From Empedobacter sp036647415 (GTDB taxonomy: Bacteria > Bacteroidota > Bacteroidia > Flavobacteriales > Weeksellaceae): a stretch of DNA of 64,000 nucleotides. Each line of letters opens with the position of its first letter. The stretch's first letter is position 1. The position numbers were made by a program, and so were the translations under genes. Positions 26,156 to 34,213 of the stretch are shown here, piece by piece. The notes under the pieces are model-generated. The model did no database searches. It saw nothing but the letters and a program-made list of their open reading frames with translations, and was not told the origin of the DNA. The stretch covers positions 1 through 64,000 of the forward strand of contig NZ_JAVXKG010000005.1 of NCBI RefSeq assembly GCF_036647415.1, written 5' to 3'.

Positions 26156-26288
26156 TTTGTATCATTATTTCAAAGATAATAGATTATAGCGTCAAAATAA
26201 GACGTTATATTAGTAAGAGTTAGTAAAATTATACAAACGGATAATTTGCTTTTGAAAGAAAAACAATATTTTTATACAAAGAATAATT

Positions 26289-26687
26289 ATGTGTAAAATT
26301 AGTAAAGACATCACTTTTTGTACTTGTGATTCATCAGATTTAGATGCTTTAAACGATTTGAACGACTATTGGTTTTTATATCGTTACAATGAAAATTTAG
26401 ATATTGTTATTGTTGGAGAAGTTATTTTTGATCCACTTTTAAAACAAGCTAATCCAAACAATTTAGTAGAAATAGTTTTACAAAAATTAAATTCAAACAC
26501 ATTGTTTGATAAATCATTATCTTTTGAAGATAAGGATCGTTTACATGTCTGTATTAGTTTATATGATTTTGGCTTAAACTATGGTTTTGAGATTAATCAT
26601 AATACTTGGCAGGAAATTGAGTATGATTATTTTAGTTGGGCAAATAAATATGAAGTGGTTAATGGAGGAGAGGAGAGGTTAAAATAA
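26289..26687 (+). CDS. Hypothetical protein, 132 aa
   Basis: Not recognised with confidence. A soluble acidic protein starting MCKISKDITFCTC, with two close cysteines, then WFLYRYNENLDIVIVGEVIF. Proteins with this kind of start occur as small hypotheticals in Flavobacteriia, sometimes beside toxin or immunity genes; that is a memory and not evidence for function. The next gene starts 8 bases downstream and has a similar strand pattern (GEVIFDP here, GKILIDP there), so the pair may be distant paralogues. No membrane segment or signal peptide. Confidence 0.6.
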   Translation: MCKISKDITFCTCDSSDLDALNDLNDYWFLYRYNENLDIVIVGEVIFDPLLKQANPNNLVEIVLQKLNSNTLFDKSLSFEDKDRLHVCISLYDFGLNYGFEINHNTWQEIEYDYFSWANKYEVVNGGEERLK

Positions 26688-26695
26688 TTAAAAAT

Positions 26696-27490
26696 ATGGC
26701 TGGAATATCACCTCTTGGTAAACATAATTTGGATACGTCATCTATTAAAAAATTAGCGATTGATTTATCTACTCGTTTGTGTGTTAATATCGAATATGGT
26801 TATATTGGATATAGTGAATATTTTGAAATGTTGGAAGATCCTCAACCAGATAATTATATAATACTAGGAAAGATTCTAATTGATCCAAATGTTAAAACGT
26901 ATTATTTAGAGGAAGAAAATTATCAAGAAAAGCAACTTTATCACAAATTTGGGGAAGAAATCTTTGCTGATAAGAAATTCTGGTGGAAATATAATTTTCA
27001 AGATATTCCAATTCATTTGATTGATATAACAATGAATGAGATTTTAAAACCAACTTTTGAGTTAAAATCAAAAGATGAAAATAGTTTTGACTGGATAGAT
27101 ATTCATCAAGATATTTATATGAATTATATGTCTTACTTTTCAAAATGGAATCCATTTATGGAGCTATTTTTAAAGAAAGATTTCTATTTTAAATCAACAC
27201 TAAATCAGTTAAATAAATTTCGTACTGTTTTAATGGAATACAATAAACTTTTTGGAGGAGATAAGATGTATTATTTGAATAATCAAAGTGATATTTACCA
27301 AGGTATAGGAAATGGAGATGAGTTTTTATTTACATGGGAAGAAATTGATGAAATATTGAAAGATAAATGCCAAGATAATATTTTAAATATTCCGCTAATG
27401 TTGAATGATATAGAATATCAAAATCTGTATTTGAACTCTAAAAAGAAAATCGATTGTATGATAGATGATTTTTCTGATTTAAAAATTTAA
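26696..27490 (+). CDS. Hypothetical protein, 264 aa
   Basis: Not recognised. A soluble protein rich in Tyr, Asp and Lys with no signal peptide or membrane helix. It follows the 132-aa gene by 8 bases and shares the short pattern I/V-G-K/E-x-x-x-DP, so co-expression is likely. Its last residues (DDFSDLKI) are encoded by one arm of a 16-bp inverted repeat. The opposite arm encodes the end of the convergent gene (DDFSDLNF). The two genes overlap by 12 bases at their ends. This may be an immunity-like or accessory gene of the island. Confidence 0.65.
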   Translation: MAGISPLGKHNLDTSSIKKLAIDLSTRLCVNIEYGYIGYSEYFEMLEDPQPDNYIILGKILIDPNVKTYYLEEENYQEKQLYHKFGEEIFADKKFWWKYNFQDIPIHLIDITMNEILKPTFELKSKDENSFDWIDIHQDIYMNYMSYFSKWNPFMELFLKKDFYFKSTLNQLNKFRTVLMEYNKLFGGDKMYYLNNQSDIYQGIGNGDEFLFTWEEIDEILKDKCQDNILNIPLMLNDIEYQNLYLNSKKKIDCMIDDFSDLKI

Positions 27491-27507
27491 GTCAGAAAAA
27501 TCATCTA
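27462..27507. terminator. Coding hairpin shared by two convergent genes
   Basis: A 16-bp perfect inverted repeat (27462-27477 with 27492-27507) and a 14-base loop holds both stop codons. It contains T-runs in each arm and can end transcription from both sides. Each arm also encodes the last residues of one gene (DDFSDL in both). Confidence 0.7.
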
Positions 27508-28027
27508 GGAAAAACTCTTTGATGTTTTTGTAATCTAATTTAGAAAGATTTAAGTCTGCGTAATTTGTAATTTGTTGACCGAATTCTTGAATTAGTAATG
27601 TTTTAATTTCTTCATATGAAACATTTTCCCATGCCATATTTTCTAAATAATGAGATAATCTATTTGGAGCCCCATATGCAAGAAAAATGACTTCTGTTCC
27701 TCCTAAAATTTTTATAATTTGATGGAGTTCATTTCTAAAATTCACAAACCAATCTAAAGTATAATTTTGATAGATTAGGTTGTATTTGTAAATTGTTTTG
27801 ATTACACATATATTCTCGTATAATGTAGGTTGAGAGTTATTTGATGAATAAAAGCTTACATTAAAAGGGTAAATGTCAAGTTCTGGTTCAATTTCAAAAT
27901 TCCATTTATTTATTTTTGAATTATCATTTTTTAGTTCATTTAAATTTTCAATAATTTTCTCCCATTCATTAAACGAATCTTTTCCATTTAATGAAGTATT
28001 CGTAATTGCAAATAATTCAGTGGACAT
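27479..28027 (-). CDS. Hypothetical protein, 182 aa
   Basis: Not recognised. A soluble protein with aromatic-rich segments (YNLIYQNYTLDWFVNFRNEL) and a short motif GGTEVIFLAYGAPNRLSHY near the middle, suggestive of a strand-turn-helix but not diagnostic. It is convergent with the 264-aa gene and overlaps it by 12 bases. It lies 12 bases after the 286-aa gene on the same strand, so those two are probably co-transcribed. No signal peptide or membrane helix. Confidence 0.6.
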   Translation of the reverse strand: MSTELFAITNTSLNGKDSFNEWEKIIENLNELKNDNSKINKWNFEIEPELDIYPFNVSFYSSNNSQPTLYENICVIKTIYKYNLIYQNYTLDWFVNFRNELHQIIKILGGTEVIFLAYGAPNRLSHYLENMAWENVSYEEIKTLLIQEFGQQITNYADLNLSKLDYKNIKEFFLDDFSDLNF

Positions 28028-28039
28028 ATTGGTGTTAAT

Positions 28040-28900
28040 TTAGATTTGTTTATTAGATATTAATCCCCATTTGTTAATATAGTTTAAGAATTCTTGTTCG
28101 GTCATTTTAATGTATGAATGTTTTCGATTTGTATAGTTGAAATTAAATGACACGCCTTCTGTTTGTCTGGTAGCTGTCCAATCAATCCAAATATCGGTTA
28201 TCTCATCTATATGTCTATCATCATTACAATCAGTCCAATTAGCAAATAATTGTTTCGTATCATAATCGATTAAAAGAATATCTTCAATTTCAACTTCTTT
28301 TATTTGTTTTGGGGTTGAAACTAAAAAAGATGACGGAATTTTATTAATAATATCTTCACCTTCAGCGATACAAAAATTTATTTCCTCCCAATGCCCAGCC
28401 AAAATATAATCGTTAATTTTTTGATTACGAATGATTGTAACTAATGTTTTGTGACTCCATTCACACTCTATCTCTTTGATGAGAGATTTCCAATCATCAA
28501 TTTTATTATAATTTGGTTTGCATCCATCAGCCAAAATAGTATCACTCATCATATTTAAATATTCAGCAAGATCAACAATACCTTTATAAGCCCAATCAAT
28601 TTTCCAATCTATCCAAATATATTGATTTAGGTATTTAATAAAAGCTTTCCGTAACGCATTTGTTTCTAAAAATTCACCACCAAAAAATAAGATATATTTA
28701 TTGTCCTTGTCGATTAATATACCACCTTCAGCCCAAGCGTTATCCATGATGTAACCATCTTCATTAAAGTTTTTAAAATATTTTTCACAATACTCAAGCC
28801 CTTGAGATATTATATTTGGTATTGAATTACCACTCCAATGAGAATAATAAATTTTGTTTTTTTCATTCTCTATAATGATTAAATTTGCTCTATGTCCCAT
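28040..28900 (-). CDS. Hypothetical protein starting MGHRAN, 286 aa
   Basis: Family not firmly recognised. The N-terminus MGHRANLIIIENEKNKIYYS with SHWSG soon after resembles a group of uncharacterised proteins that begin MGHRAN and carry an early YYSHW-like motif; this is from memory. Trp and Asp are frequent throughout (WIDWKIDWAYKG, WIDWTATRQ). No membrane segment or nuclease motif is seen. It is followed 12 bases later by the 182-aa hypothetical gene. It lies between that gene and the truncated integrase at the island's right end. Confidence 0.6.
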   Translation of the reverse strand: MGHRANLIIIENEKNKIYYSHWSGNSIPNIISQGLEYCEKYFKNFNEDGYIMDNAWAEGGILIDKDNKYILFFGGEFLETNALRKAFIKYLNQYIWIDWKIDWAYKGIVDLAEYLNMMSDTILADGCKPNYNKIDDWKSLIKEIECEWSHKTLVTIIRNQKINDYILAGHWEEINFCIAEGEDIINKIPSSFLVSTPKQIKEVEIEDILLIDYDTKQLFANWTDCNDDRHIDEITDIWIDWTATRQTEGVSFNFNYTNRKHSYIKMTEQEFLNYINKWGLISNKQI

Positions 28901-28983
28901 TGTAAATTTGTTTTATTAAAGATAATCATTTCCTTTTCTGTCTAACCAAACTTGTTACTACACCTAAAACAATAACGACATTT

Positions 28984-29241
28984 TCATCTTGTAATTGAAT
29001 ACAATTTTTGTATTTCAGATTTTCGAATTGCAAATATATTTTCAGCCAACTCAAAGTTTTCTTTGTTAATTCTTTTTTCTTCATAAGTTTTGGGATTTGG
29101 AGTTAAATAGAGTTTTAAATACTCAAACTCACGTAAATGAATTTCTTTACCAAAATTATCAAATTTTGAACCTTTATAAAATTCAAGATAAAGACTGATT
29201 CTACCGGATTTTAATTTCTTCTGTTTTAAACTTATTTTCAT
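28984..29241 (-). pseudogene. Truncated tyrosine integrase (arm-binding domain only)
   Basis: The 85 residues match the N-terminal arm-type DNA-binding domain of Bacteroidota tyrosine recombinases: KSGRISLYLEFYKG, then FEYLKLYLTPNPKT and the helix ENFELAENIFAIRKSEIQ. Full-length enzymes have about 400 residues, with a core-binding domain and an R-H-R-Y catalytic domain. Both are absent, and the sequence after TGA does not continue the fold. It faces away from mnmE and starts 100 bases inside the right repeat. A GGTGTAG dyad lies directly upstream, where the protein or its partner would bind. The island is therefore not self-mobile. Confidence 0.8.
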
Positions 29242-29255
29242 ATTTGAATAATTCG

Positions 29256-29303
29256 AGGTGTAGTGACTACACCTTTTATTAGTATAAAAAAATAGAGGTG
29301 TAG
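29256..29303. repeat. AGGTGTAG dyad and repeat at the island's right end
   Basis: AGGTGTAG (29256-29263) faces CTACACCT (29267-29274) with 3 bases between, and AGGTGTAG recurs at 29296-29303. The dyad lies 14 bases upstream of the integrase start. Likely arm sites and possibly the integrase operator. Confidence 0.6.
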
Positions 29304-29341
29304 TTTTGGTGTGAAATATGTCAAAACAACATCTATTTATG

Positions 29342-29440
29342 TATTTTCAAATATAAAACAAAAAGCCTAACATTTTAAATGTTAGGCAGTTGAAAGGTGT
29401 TGTTTGTCTGATATTAACACTTTTATTTCCCGATACAAAA
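29342..29440. repeat. Right direct repeat (att copy B) at the mnmE 3' end
   Basis: The partner of 12375-12475, in the same orientation. It holds the intact mnmE terminator hairpin and the last six mnmE codons, including the stop. Integration therefore leaves mnmE functional, as expected for an element that uses the 3' end of an essential-type gene. Confidence 0.85.
29355..29387 (-). terminator. mnmE terminator
   Basis: GCCTAACATTT (29365-29375) pairs with AAATGTTAGGC (29377-29387). On the minus strand it is followed by TTTTTGTTTT. It lies 35 bases after the mnmE stop codon. Confidence 0.85.
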
Positions 29441-30820
29441 CTTTCCGAAAATTGTTCCGAGTATATCTTGATCTACATCGATTTCACCTGTAATATGACC
29501 TAAATATGTCAACGCTTCGCGAATATCCATTGCTAATAAATCTCCCGGAAGTCCAATATCCATACCTTGTTTTATTTTTCCGATTTGAGAAAGTGTATTT
29601 TGAAGAGCTTCCAAATGACGCGAATTTGTTACGATAGTATCATCTTGAGATGTACCTTTTAATTTAATTTGATGAATTAAATTTTCTTTTAAGGCTTCAA
29701 TATTAAAATGATCTTTTGCTGATATTTCGATGTGAACAATATCTTTAAATTCTTGTTTTATAGCATCTGAAATTGCAGATTCATTATTTGTTACATCAAT
29801 TTTATTTGCAATATTAAAAATGATTTTTCCTTTTCCTTGTAATTCATCTAATTGATTAGAAATCTGATTATCAGATGTGATATTTGCATCGTATAAATAA
29901 ATAATTATAGTTGCATTGTCTATTTTTTCAAACGTTTTTTCTATACCAATACGCTCTATTGTATCGTTTGCTACTCTAATTCCCGCTGTATCTATAAAAC
30001 GGAAACCAATCCCATCAATATAAATTGTTTCTTCTATTGTGTCGCGTGTAGTTCCTTCAATTTCAGATACAATTGCTCTCTCTTCATTCAATAAAGCATT
30101 CAATAAAGTTGATTTTCCTGCATTTGGAGCGCCTACAATGGCTACGGGAACACCGTTTTTTATTACATTTCCAAAAGCAAAAGAATCGGCTAAACGTTTT
30201 AAAATAGATTGTAATTCATTCAATAATGCATAAAATTGTGTGCGATCAGCAAATTCTACATCTTCTTCAGGGAAGTCTAATTCTAACTCCATCAAAGCTG
30301 AAAAATTGATCATTTGCTCGCGTAAATCTTTGATTTGATTAGAAAAACCACCACGCATTTGTTTTATTGCAATTTCATGTGATGCTTTAGAGTCTGAAGC
30401 AATCAAATCTGCAACAGCTTCGGCTTGAGTTAAATCCATTTTTCCATTCCAGAAAGCACGAAAAGTATATTCGCCTGGATTTGCGTTTCTGATTCCAATT
30501 TTATTCAATAATTCTAAAACTTTTTGTTGAATATAAATAGAACCGTGTGTTGAAATTTCCACAACATCTTCGCCCGTGTAAGAATGCGGGTTTTTGAAAA
30601 TTGAAAATAATGCTTCATCAACAATGGTATCTCCATCCATCACATAACCTAAATGTATAGTGTGCGAATCTGCATCATTCAAAGATTTAGTTGTATTAAA
30701 TTTTGATTGATAAATCTGAGAAACTTTAGAAATTGCTTCTGGTCCAGAAATACGAATAACCGCAATAGCGCCCATTCCATTGGCTGTTGCCAATGCACAA
30801 ATTGTATCGTTGTTTAGCAT
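29423..30820 (-). CDS. mnmE: tRNA modification GTPase MnmE (TrmE)
   Basis: With MnmG, installs the carboxymethylaminomethyl (or taurine-like) group on wobble U34 of several tRNAs. It has 465 residues. The N-terminal folate-binding domain begins DTICALATANGMGAIAVIRISG. The G domain has APNAGKSTLLN (P-loop), EGTTRDT (switch), DTAGIR (Walker B region) and NKID (G4). The C-terminal FCIGK motif carries the conserved Cys. Its 3' end is the attachment site of the island, and the last codons plus terminator are duplicated at 12375-12475. The gene itself is intact. Confidence 0.96.
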   Translation of the reverse strand: MLNNDTICALATANGMGAIAVIRISGPEAISKVSQIYQSKFNTTKSLNDADSHTIHLGYVMDGDTIVDEALFSIFKNPHSYTGEDVVEISTHGSIYIQQKVLELLNKIGIRNANPGEYTFRAFWNGKMDLTQAEAVADLIASDSKASHEIAIKQMRGGFSNQIKDLREQMINFSALMELELDFPEEDVEFADRTQFYALLNELQSILKRLADSFAFGNVIKNGVPVAIVGAPNAGKSTLLNALLNEERAIVSEIEGTTRDTIEETIYIDGIGFRFIDTAGIRVANDTIERIGIEKTFEKIDNATIIIYLYDANITSDNQISNQLDELQGKGKIIFNIANKIDVTNNESAISDAIKQEFKDIVHIEISAKDHFNIEALKENLIHQIKLKGTSQDDTIVTNSRHLEALQNTLSQIGKIKQGMDIGLPGDLLAMDIREALTYLGHITGEIDVDQDILGTIFGKFCIGK

Positions 30821-30986
30821 AATGCAAATTTACAACTTTATTAGAAGTGTAGAAATTATTATTTTAATTGTTAAAAAAAGTTAAAGTATATTTTTTATTC
30901 ATTATAAATAACTCTTATGATTAGTTGTATTTTAATTATTTGAGTATTTTTATATTGTATTGTTGTAATCTTAGGCTGTTTTAACA

Positions 30987-31018
30987 TTGTTTTAAAATAA
31001 TGATAAAGCCTAAATTTG
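30987..31018 (+). promoter_or_regulatory. Predicted promoter of the secreted triplet
   Basis: TTG (30987-30989) and TAAATTTG (31011-31018), 21 bases apart, match the Flavobacterium promoter consensus fully. The first start codon lies 55 bases downstream. Confidence 0.6.
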
Positions 31019-31073
31019 AGAATCCTAGCCTTATGATAGTCAATTAGCGATAATTGAATTTTTAAATTTTATA

Positions 31074-31691
31074 ATGAAAACAATTTTAGTTTCACTCGCA
31101 ACATTACTCTCTACTACCACAATGTTTGCCCAAGTTGGAATTAATACTGATATACCAAGAGGAGCTTTAGAAGTAAATGGAGATATGGTTTCTAATCAAT
31201 TGATTTTTCCAAAAAACTTAGCCCCAGTTGAGGTAGATATAAAAAAGTCTTATAATTTATTAGTACAGAATACTGTAACCAATAATATTGAAATTTTAGA
31301 TGTAAGAACTACAGATAATACAGGTATTGCTGCGTTGGTGACTTTTGAGCTTGTTTCTCCGAATGGAGATTGGGTAGAAGAGTTTAATACAATGATTGAT
31401 GCAACAAAATATGCATTAGTAGTATTGAGTGGTTACTTTTCTGTTGATGTTACGGGAGATGCTAATACTAGTGCACTACCTGGTGTAGGAGCAAAGGTGG
31501 TGAATAATAAATGGGTGTTAAATGCCGACTACCCTTCATTTGCTAATATAGTAACCACAGAAACTAAAAAATGGACAATTACTTGTTCTATTTTTCCTAA
31601 ATCTTATGTTAAGATTTTACCAGAACAAACAGTAGATATGAAAAATTTAGAGACTAATTTAAATTCAGGTGGAACTCCAATATTAAATTAA
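31074..31691 (+). CDS. Secreted protein of the VGIN-LDVNG type, paralogue 1
   Basis: A 205-residue exported protein: signal peptide to about residue 19 (TTTMFAQ), then QVGINTDIPRGALEVNGD, the opening found in many Bacteroidota surface and fibre-like proteins. The rest is beta-rich (ATKYALVVLSGYFSVDVT, KKWTITCSIFPKSYVKI) and ends GTPIL. It is the first of three similar genes in a row, each with its own signal peptide, spaced 5 and 1 bases apart. They probably form one operon from the promoter at 30987-31018. Function unknown. Confidence 0.75.
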   Translation: MKTILVSLATLLSTTTMFAQVGINTDIPRGALEVNGDMVSNQLIFPKNLAPVEVDIKKSYNLLVQNTVTNNIEILDVRTTDNTGIAALVTFELVSPNGDWVEEFNTMIDATKYALVVLSGYFSVDVTGDANTSALPGVGAKVVNNKWVLNADYPSFANIVTTETKKWTITCSIFPKSYVKILPEQTVDMKNLETNLNSGGTPILN

Positions 31692-31696
31692 TAGAA

Positions 31697-32362
31697 ATGA
31701 AAAAAAAATTAATTGCGAATATATTCTCATTTGTAGTAACTATGGCGTATGGTCAAGTAGGAATAGGTATTCCAAGTAATGAGATGACAACAGAAGAGTT
31801 GCAAATGAAAGGAAATTTAATTATTTCTAATAAAGTTGGTCAAGTAAATAAACTTGAAGAATTAGTTGAGAAAAAAATAGTCAATGGAGTGTCTCAGAAT
31901 ACAGATTATCGTGTTTTGGCGCATGACCCAAATCAAATAGGAGATGTTAAGGGACAAATAAAAGAAATGTATGGACAACAAAACGTTTTACCTATTATTA
32001 TTCAGCCATATGAAATATTGAATATAAATGGGGATGATTTAGAAGATTTAAATCTTAATATACCTTTTAGTGATTATTTTGTAGCTATCACAAACTTTGA
32101 AGCTGATGATAAATTGAAGCAAGGGTTTCCTGCTACAGCAAATAAAGGAAGGTTTGAGTATTATGCATTTGTAGGGTCAGATAATATGTGGCATGTAAAG
32201 ATTGGAAACCCTAATGCTAGTCCATCAAATTTAGTTAGAGCATTTAATTATTATTTTGATGTACTAATTTATCCGAATAGATTTTTCAAAAACTTGAATA
32301 CAAAATCCTATGATTTAGGAGGGAAACAAACAGGAAATGCAGGAACTCCAATAATAGATTAA
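31697..32362 (+). CDS. Secreted protein of the VGIN-LDVNG type, paralogue 2
   Basis: A 221-residue exported protein. The signal peptide ends near residue 19 (MAYGQ) and is followed by QVGIGIPSNEMTTEELQMKGN, a drifted form of the family opening. The C-terminal half (FSDYFVAITNF, YYAFVGSDNMWHVKIGN, FNYYFDVLIYPNRFF) aligns by pattern with paralogue 3, and the end GTPIID matches paralogue 1. The middle gene of the triplet. No catalytic motif. A surface or fibre role is a guess from the family. Confidence 0.72.
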   Translation: MKKKLIANIFSFVVTMAYGQVGIGIPSNEMTTEELQMKGNLIISNKVGQVNKLEELVEKKIVNGVSQNTDYRVLAHDPNQIGDVKGQIKEMYGQQNVLPIIIQPYEILNINGDDLEDLNLNIPFSDYFVAITNFEADDKLKQGFPATANKGRFEYYAFVGSDNMWHVKIGNPNASPSNLVRAFNYYFDVLIYPNRFFKNLNTKSYDLGGKQTGNAGTPIID

Positions 32363-32363
32363 A

Positions 32364-33077
32364 ATGAAAAATAGAATAAAAGTATATAGTTTACTAATTA
32401 TGATTTGTTCAACTATAGTATTTGGACAAACATATACACCAGGCGTTGGTATAAATACAGATAATCCTAAGAGAACATTAGATGTAAATGGAACGACAAT
32501 ATCTAAAGGTGTTAATGACAAATGGTTTTTTGAAAACCCTGGAATTTATACAGGAAAATCAAATGATAGTTATTTAACCGTAATAGATAAGGATGATAAC
32601 CAAATGAAGGTTTTTAATCCATCTACAATGAGTTATGCTTCAATTAATTATGCAACATTTAGATTTAATAAATTACCAAATACAGGTTTAGCATCCTATG
32701 ACACAAAAATAGATGCTTCTAAATATCATGTTATGATTGGTGGATTTATTATTTATGGTATAAAAAAAGCCCCTAATGGTAGTCCGAAAACTCCAGAAGA
32801 ATTAGATCCTTTAGGAATTTCAGAAGTTACAGGAACATCTACCAAAATTAATGGTAATGTTTTATATACATCAAGAGCTTATGTAGGAGCTAATAATACA
32901 TGGATATTAAAATTTCAATCAAATAACGGAGTTGTTTTTGATCAAGCTAGAATAGATTTAATTCTTAATGTTGCTATTTACAGAAAAAATCTTTTGTTAT
33001 CTGATACAAATGCCGTCATAAGTCATGATATGAAAAATACTAAAACGGCAAATCTTCCAGCTCCCGATAAAATTTAA
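32364..33077 (+). CDS. Secreted protein of the VGIN-LDVNG type, paralogue 3
   Basis: A 237-residue exported protein with signal peptide to about residue 21 (STIVFGQ), then GVGINTDNPKRTLDVNGT, the best match to the family opening. Later strands YHVMIGGFIIYGI, SRAYVGANNTWILKFQ and LILNVAIYRKNLL parallel those of paralogue 2. It is the last gene of the triplet, starting 1 base after the previous stop and ending just before a strong terminator. Confidence 0.75.
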   Translation: MKNRIKVYSLLIMICSTIVFGQTYTPGVGINTDNPKRTLDVNGTTISKGVNDKWFFENPGIYTGKSNDSYLTVIDKDDNQMKVFNPSTMSYASINYATFRFNKLPNTGLASYDTKIDASKYHVMIGGFIIYGIKKAPNGSPKTPEELDPLGISEVTGTSTKINGNVLYTSRAYVGANNTWILKFQSNNGVVFDQARIDLILNVAIYRKNLLLSDTNAVISHDMKNTKTANLPAPDKI

Positions 33078-33088
33078 TAATAATTTCT

Positions 33089-33115
33089 AGCCACTTCCAA
33101 GAAAGTGGCTTTTTT
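33089..33115 (+). terminator. Terminator after the secreted triplet
   Basis: AGCCACTT (33089-33096) pairs with AAGTGGCT (33103-33110), followed by a run of six T. Confidence 0.88.
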
Positions 33116-33139
33116 AATTTGTATTTTTAATGAAAAAGA

Positions 33140-33988
33140 ATGCAAATAATAAAAGAACGAAATATAATTGTTCAGAATCCAGAAACAAAACCATTTTTAG
33201 CAGATTGCTTTTATCCAGAAATTGAAAGGAAATTTCCTTTAATAATTTTTGCGCATGGTTACAAAGGCTATAAAGATTGGGGAACTTTTGATTTGATGGC
33301 AGATAAATTTGCTGAAAACGGTTTTGTGTTTGTTAAATTTAATTTTTCTCATAACGGAACTACTATCGAAAACCCCAAGAATTTTGATGATTTAGAAGCT
33401 TTCGGAAATAATACATATACTAAAGAAATGTCCGATTATCAAAAAGTAATTGATCATTTTGAATTACACCCAAAAGTTGATACTTCAAAAATAATTTTAA
33501 TTGGACATAGTAGAGGAGGAGGAAATACAGTTTTACAGGCGTACAAAGATGATCGGGTAAAGGCACTTGTGACACTTGCGGGAATTGATAGTTTTGCTGC
33601 TCGTTTTCCTAAAAATGAACGTTTGGAAGATTACAAAGCAAAAGGTGTTTTTTATGTAGAAAATGGACGTACAAAACAGCAAATGCCGCATTATTATTCA
33701 TTTTATGAGGATTTTAAGAAGAACGAACAAGCTTTGAATATACAATTTGCTGCACAACACCTTAAAAAACCATATTTGATTGTACATGGAACAGCTGATG
33801 AAGCCGTAAAACTTAAAACTGCAAATTTATTACATAATTGGGCAAAAAATTCTGAATTATTAATAGTTGAAGATGTTAATCATACTTTTGGAGGTAAAGA
33901 GCCTTGGAATGAGATAGTTTTACCAATAGATTTGAATAAAGTAATAGAAAATTGTTCTGATTTTTTTGAAAAATATAGACTAAAATAG
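33140..33988 (+). CDS. Alpha/beta hydrolase (dienelactone-hydrolase-like)
   Basis: A 282-residue cytoplasmic hydrolase. The nucleophile elbow is GHSRGG with Ser124. The oxyanion strand reads LIIFAHGYKGYKDWG, the acid is in LIVHGTADEAVK, and the histidine is in VEDVNHTFGG near the C-terminus, so the catalytic triad looks complete. There is no signal peptide. Substrate is unknown; ester or small acyl compounds are usual for the family. It stands as a single gene between two terminators. Confidence 0.85.
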   Translation: MQIIKERNIIVQNPETKPFLADCFYPEIERKFPLIIFAHGYKGYKDWGTFDLMADKFAENGFVFVKFNFSHNGTTIENPKNFDDLEAFGNNTYTKEMSDYQKVIDHFELHPKVDTSKIILIGHSRGGGNTVLQAYKDDRVKALVTLAGIDSFAARFPKNERLEDYKAKGVFYVENGRTKQQMPHYYSFYEDFKKNEQALNIQFAAQHLKKPYLIVHGTADEAVKLKTANLLHNWAKNSELLIVEDVNHTFGGKEPWNEIVLPIDLNKVIENCSDFFEKYRLK

Positions 33989-34068
33989 ACTATTTAGCAT
34001 GTCTTAAAGAAATTGTGGCACAGAATTAGATTAGACAGAAATATCTAACTAAATAGGAAATAAATAAT

Positions 34069-34194
34069 ATGTCTACATCTAGAAAAAATCATGTTTCTAA
34101 GAGCGGAATAAGTCTTGGAGGATTAAGAATAAAATTAGTTGATGTTCTAATCGCCACTTCTATACTTGTATTGCTTGTAGTAGTTGCAATGTAA
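34069..34194 (+). CDS. Small membrane protein, 41 aa
   Basis: A short frame from ATG 34069 to TAA 34192-34194, with AGGAAAT 13 bases ahead. The first 25 residues are polar and basic (MSTSRKNHVSKSG...), and the last 16 form one hydrophobic helix (VLIATSILVLLVVVAM). It fills the only stretch over 300 bases between neighbours here and is followed by its own terminator, which supports a real transcript. Not recognised; too short for comparison by eye. Confidence 0.5.
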   Translation: MSTSRKNHVSKSGISLGGLRIKLVDVLIATSILVLLVVVAM

Positions 34195-34213
34195 TAGTTG
34201 CAAAAAAATAAAA

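Larger units (their letters stand above)
12476..29341. mobile_element. Defence island integrated at the 3' end of mnmE
   Basis: About 16.9 kb lie between two direct repeats that duplicate the mnmE 3' end. An integrase fragment sits 100 bases inside the right end, next to mnmE, as is usual when a tyrosine integrase uses the 3' end of a gene. GGTGTAG-type motifs lie just inside both ends. Cargo: a YtxJ-like protein, a HipBST module, a type I restriction plus McrBC operon, and four hypotheticals. With only an integrase N-terminus left, the island cannot move on its own. SGI1 and relatives use the same target gene in Proteobacteria. Confidence 0.8.
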
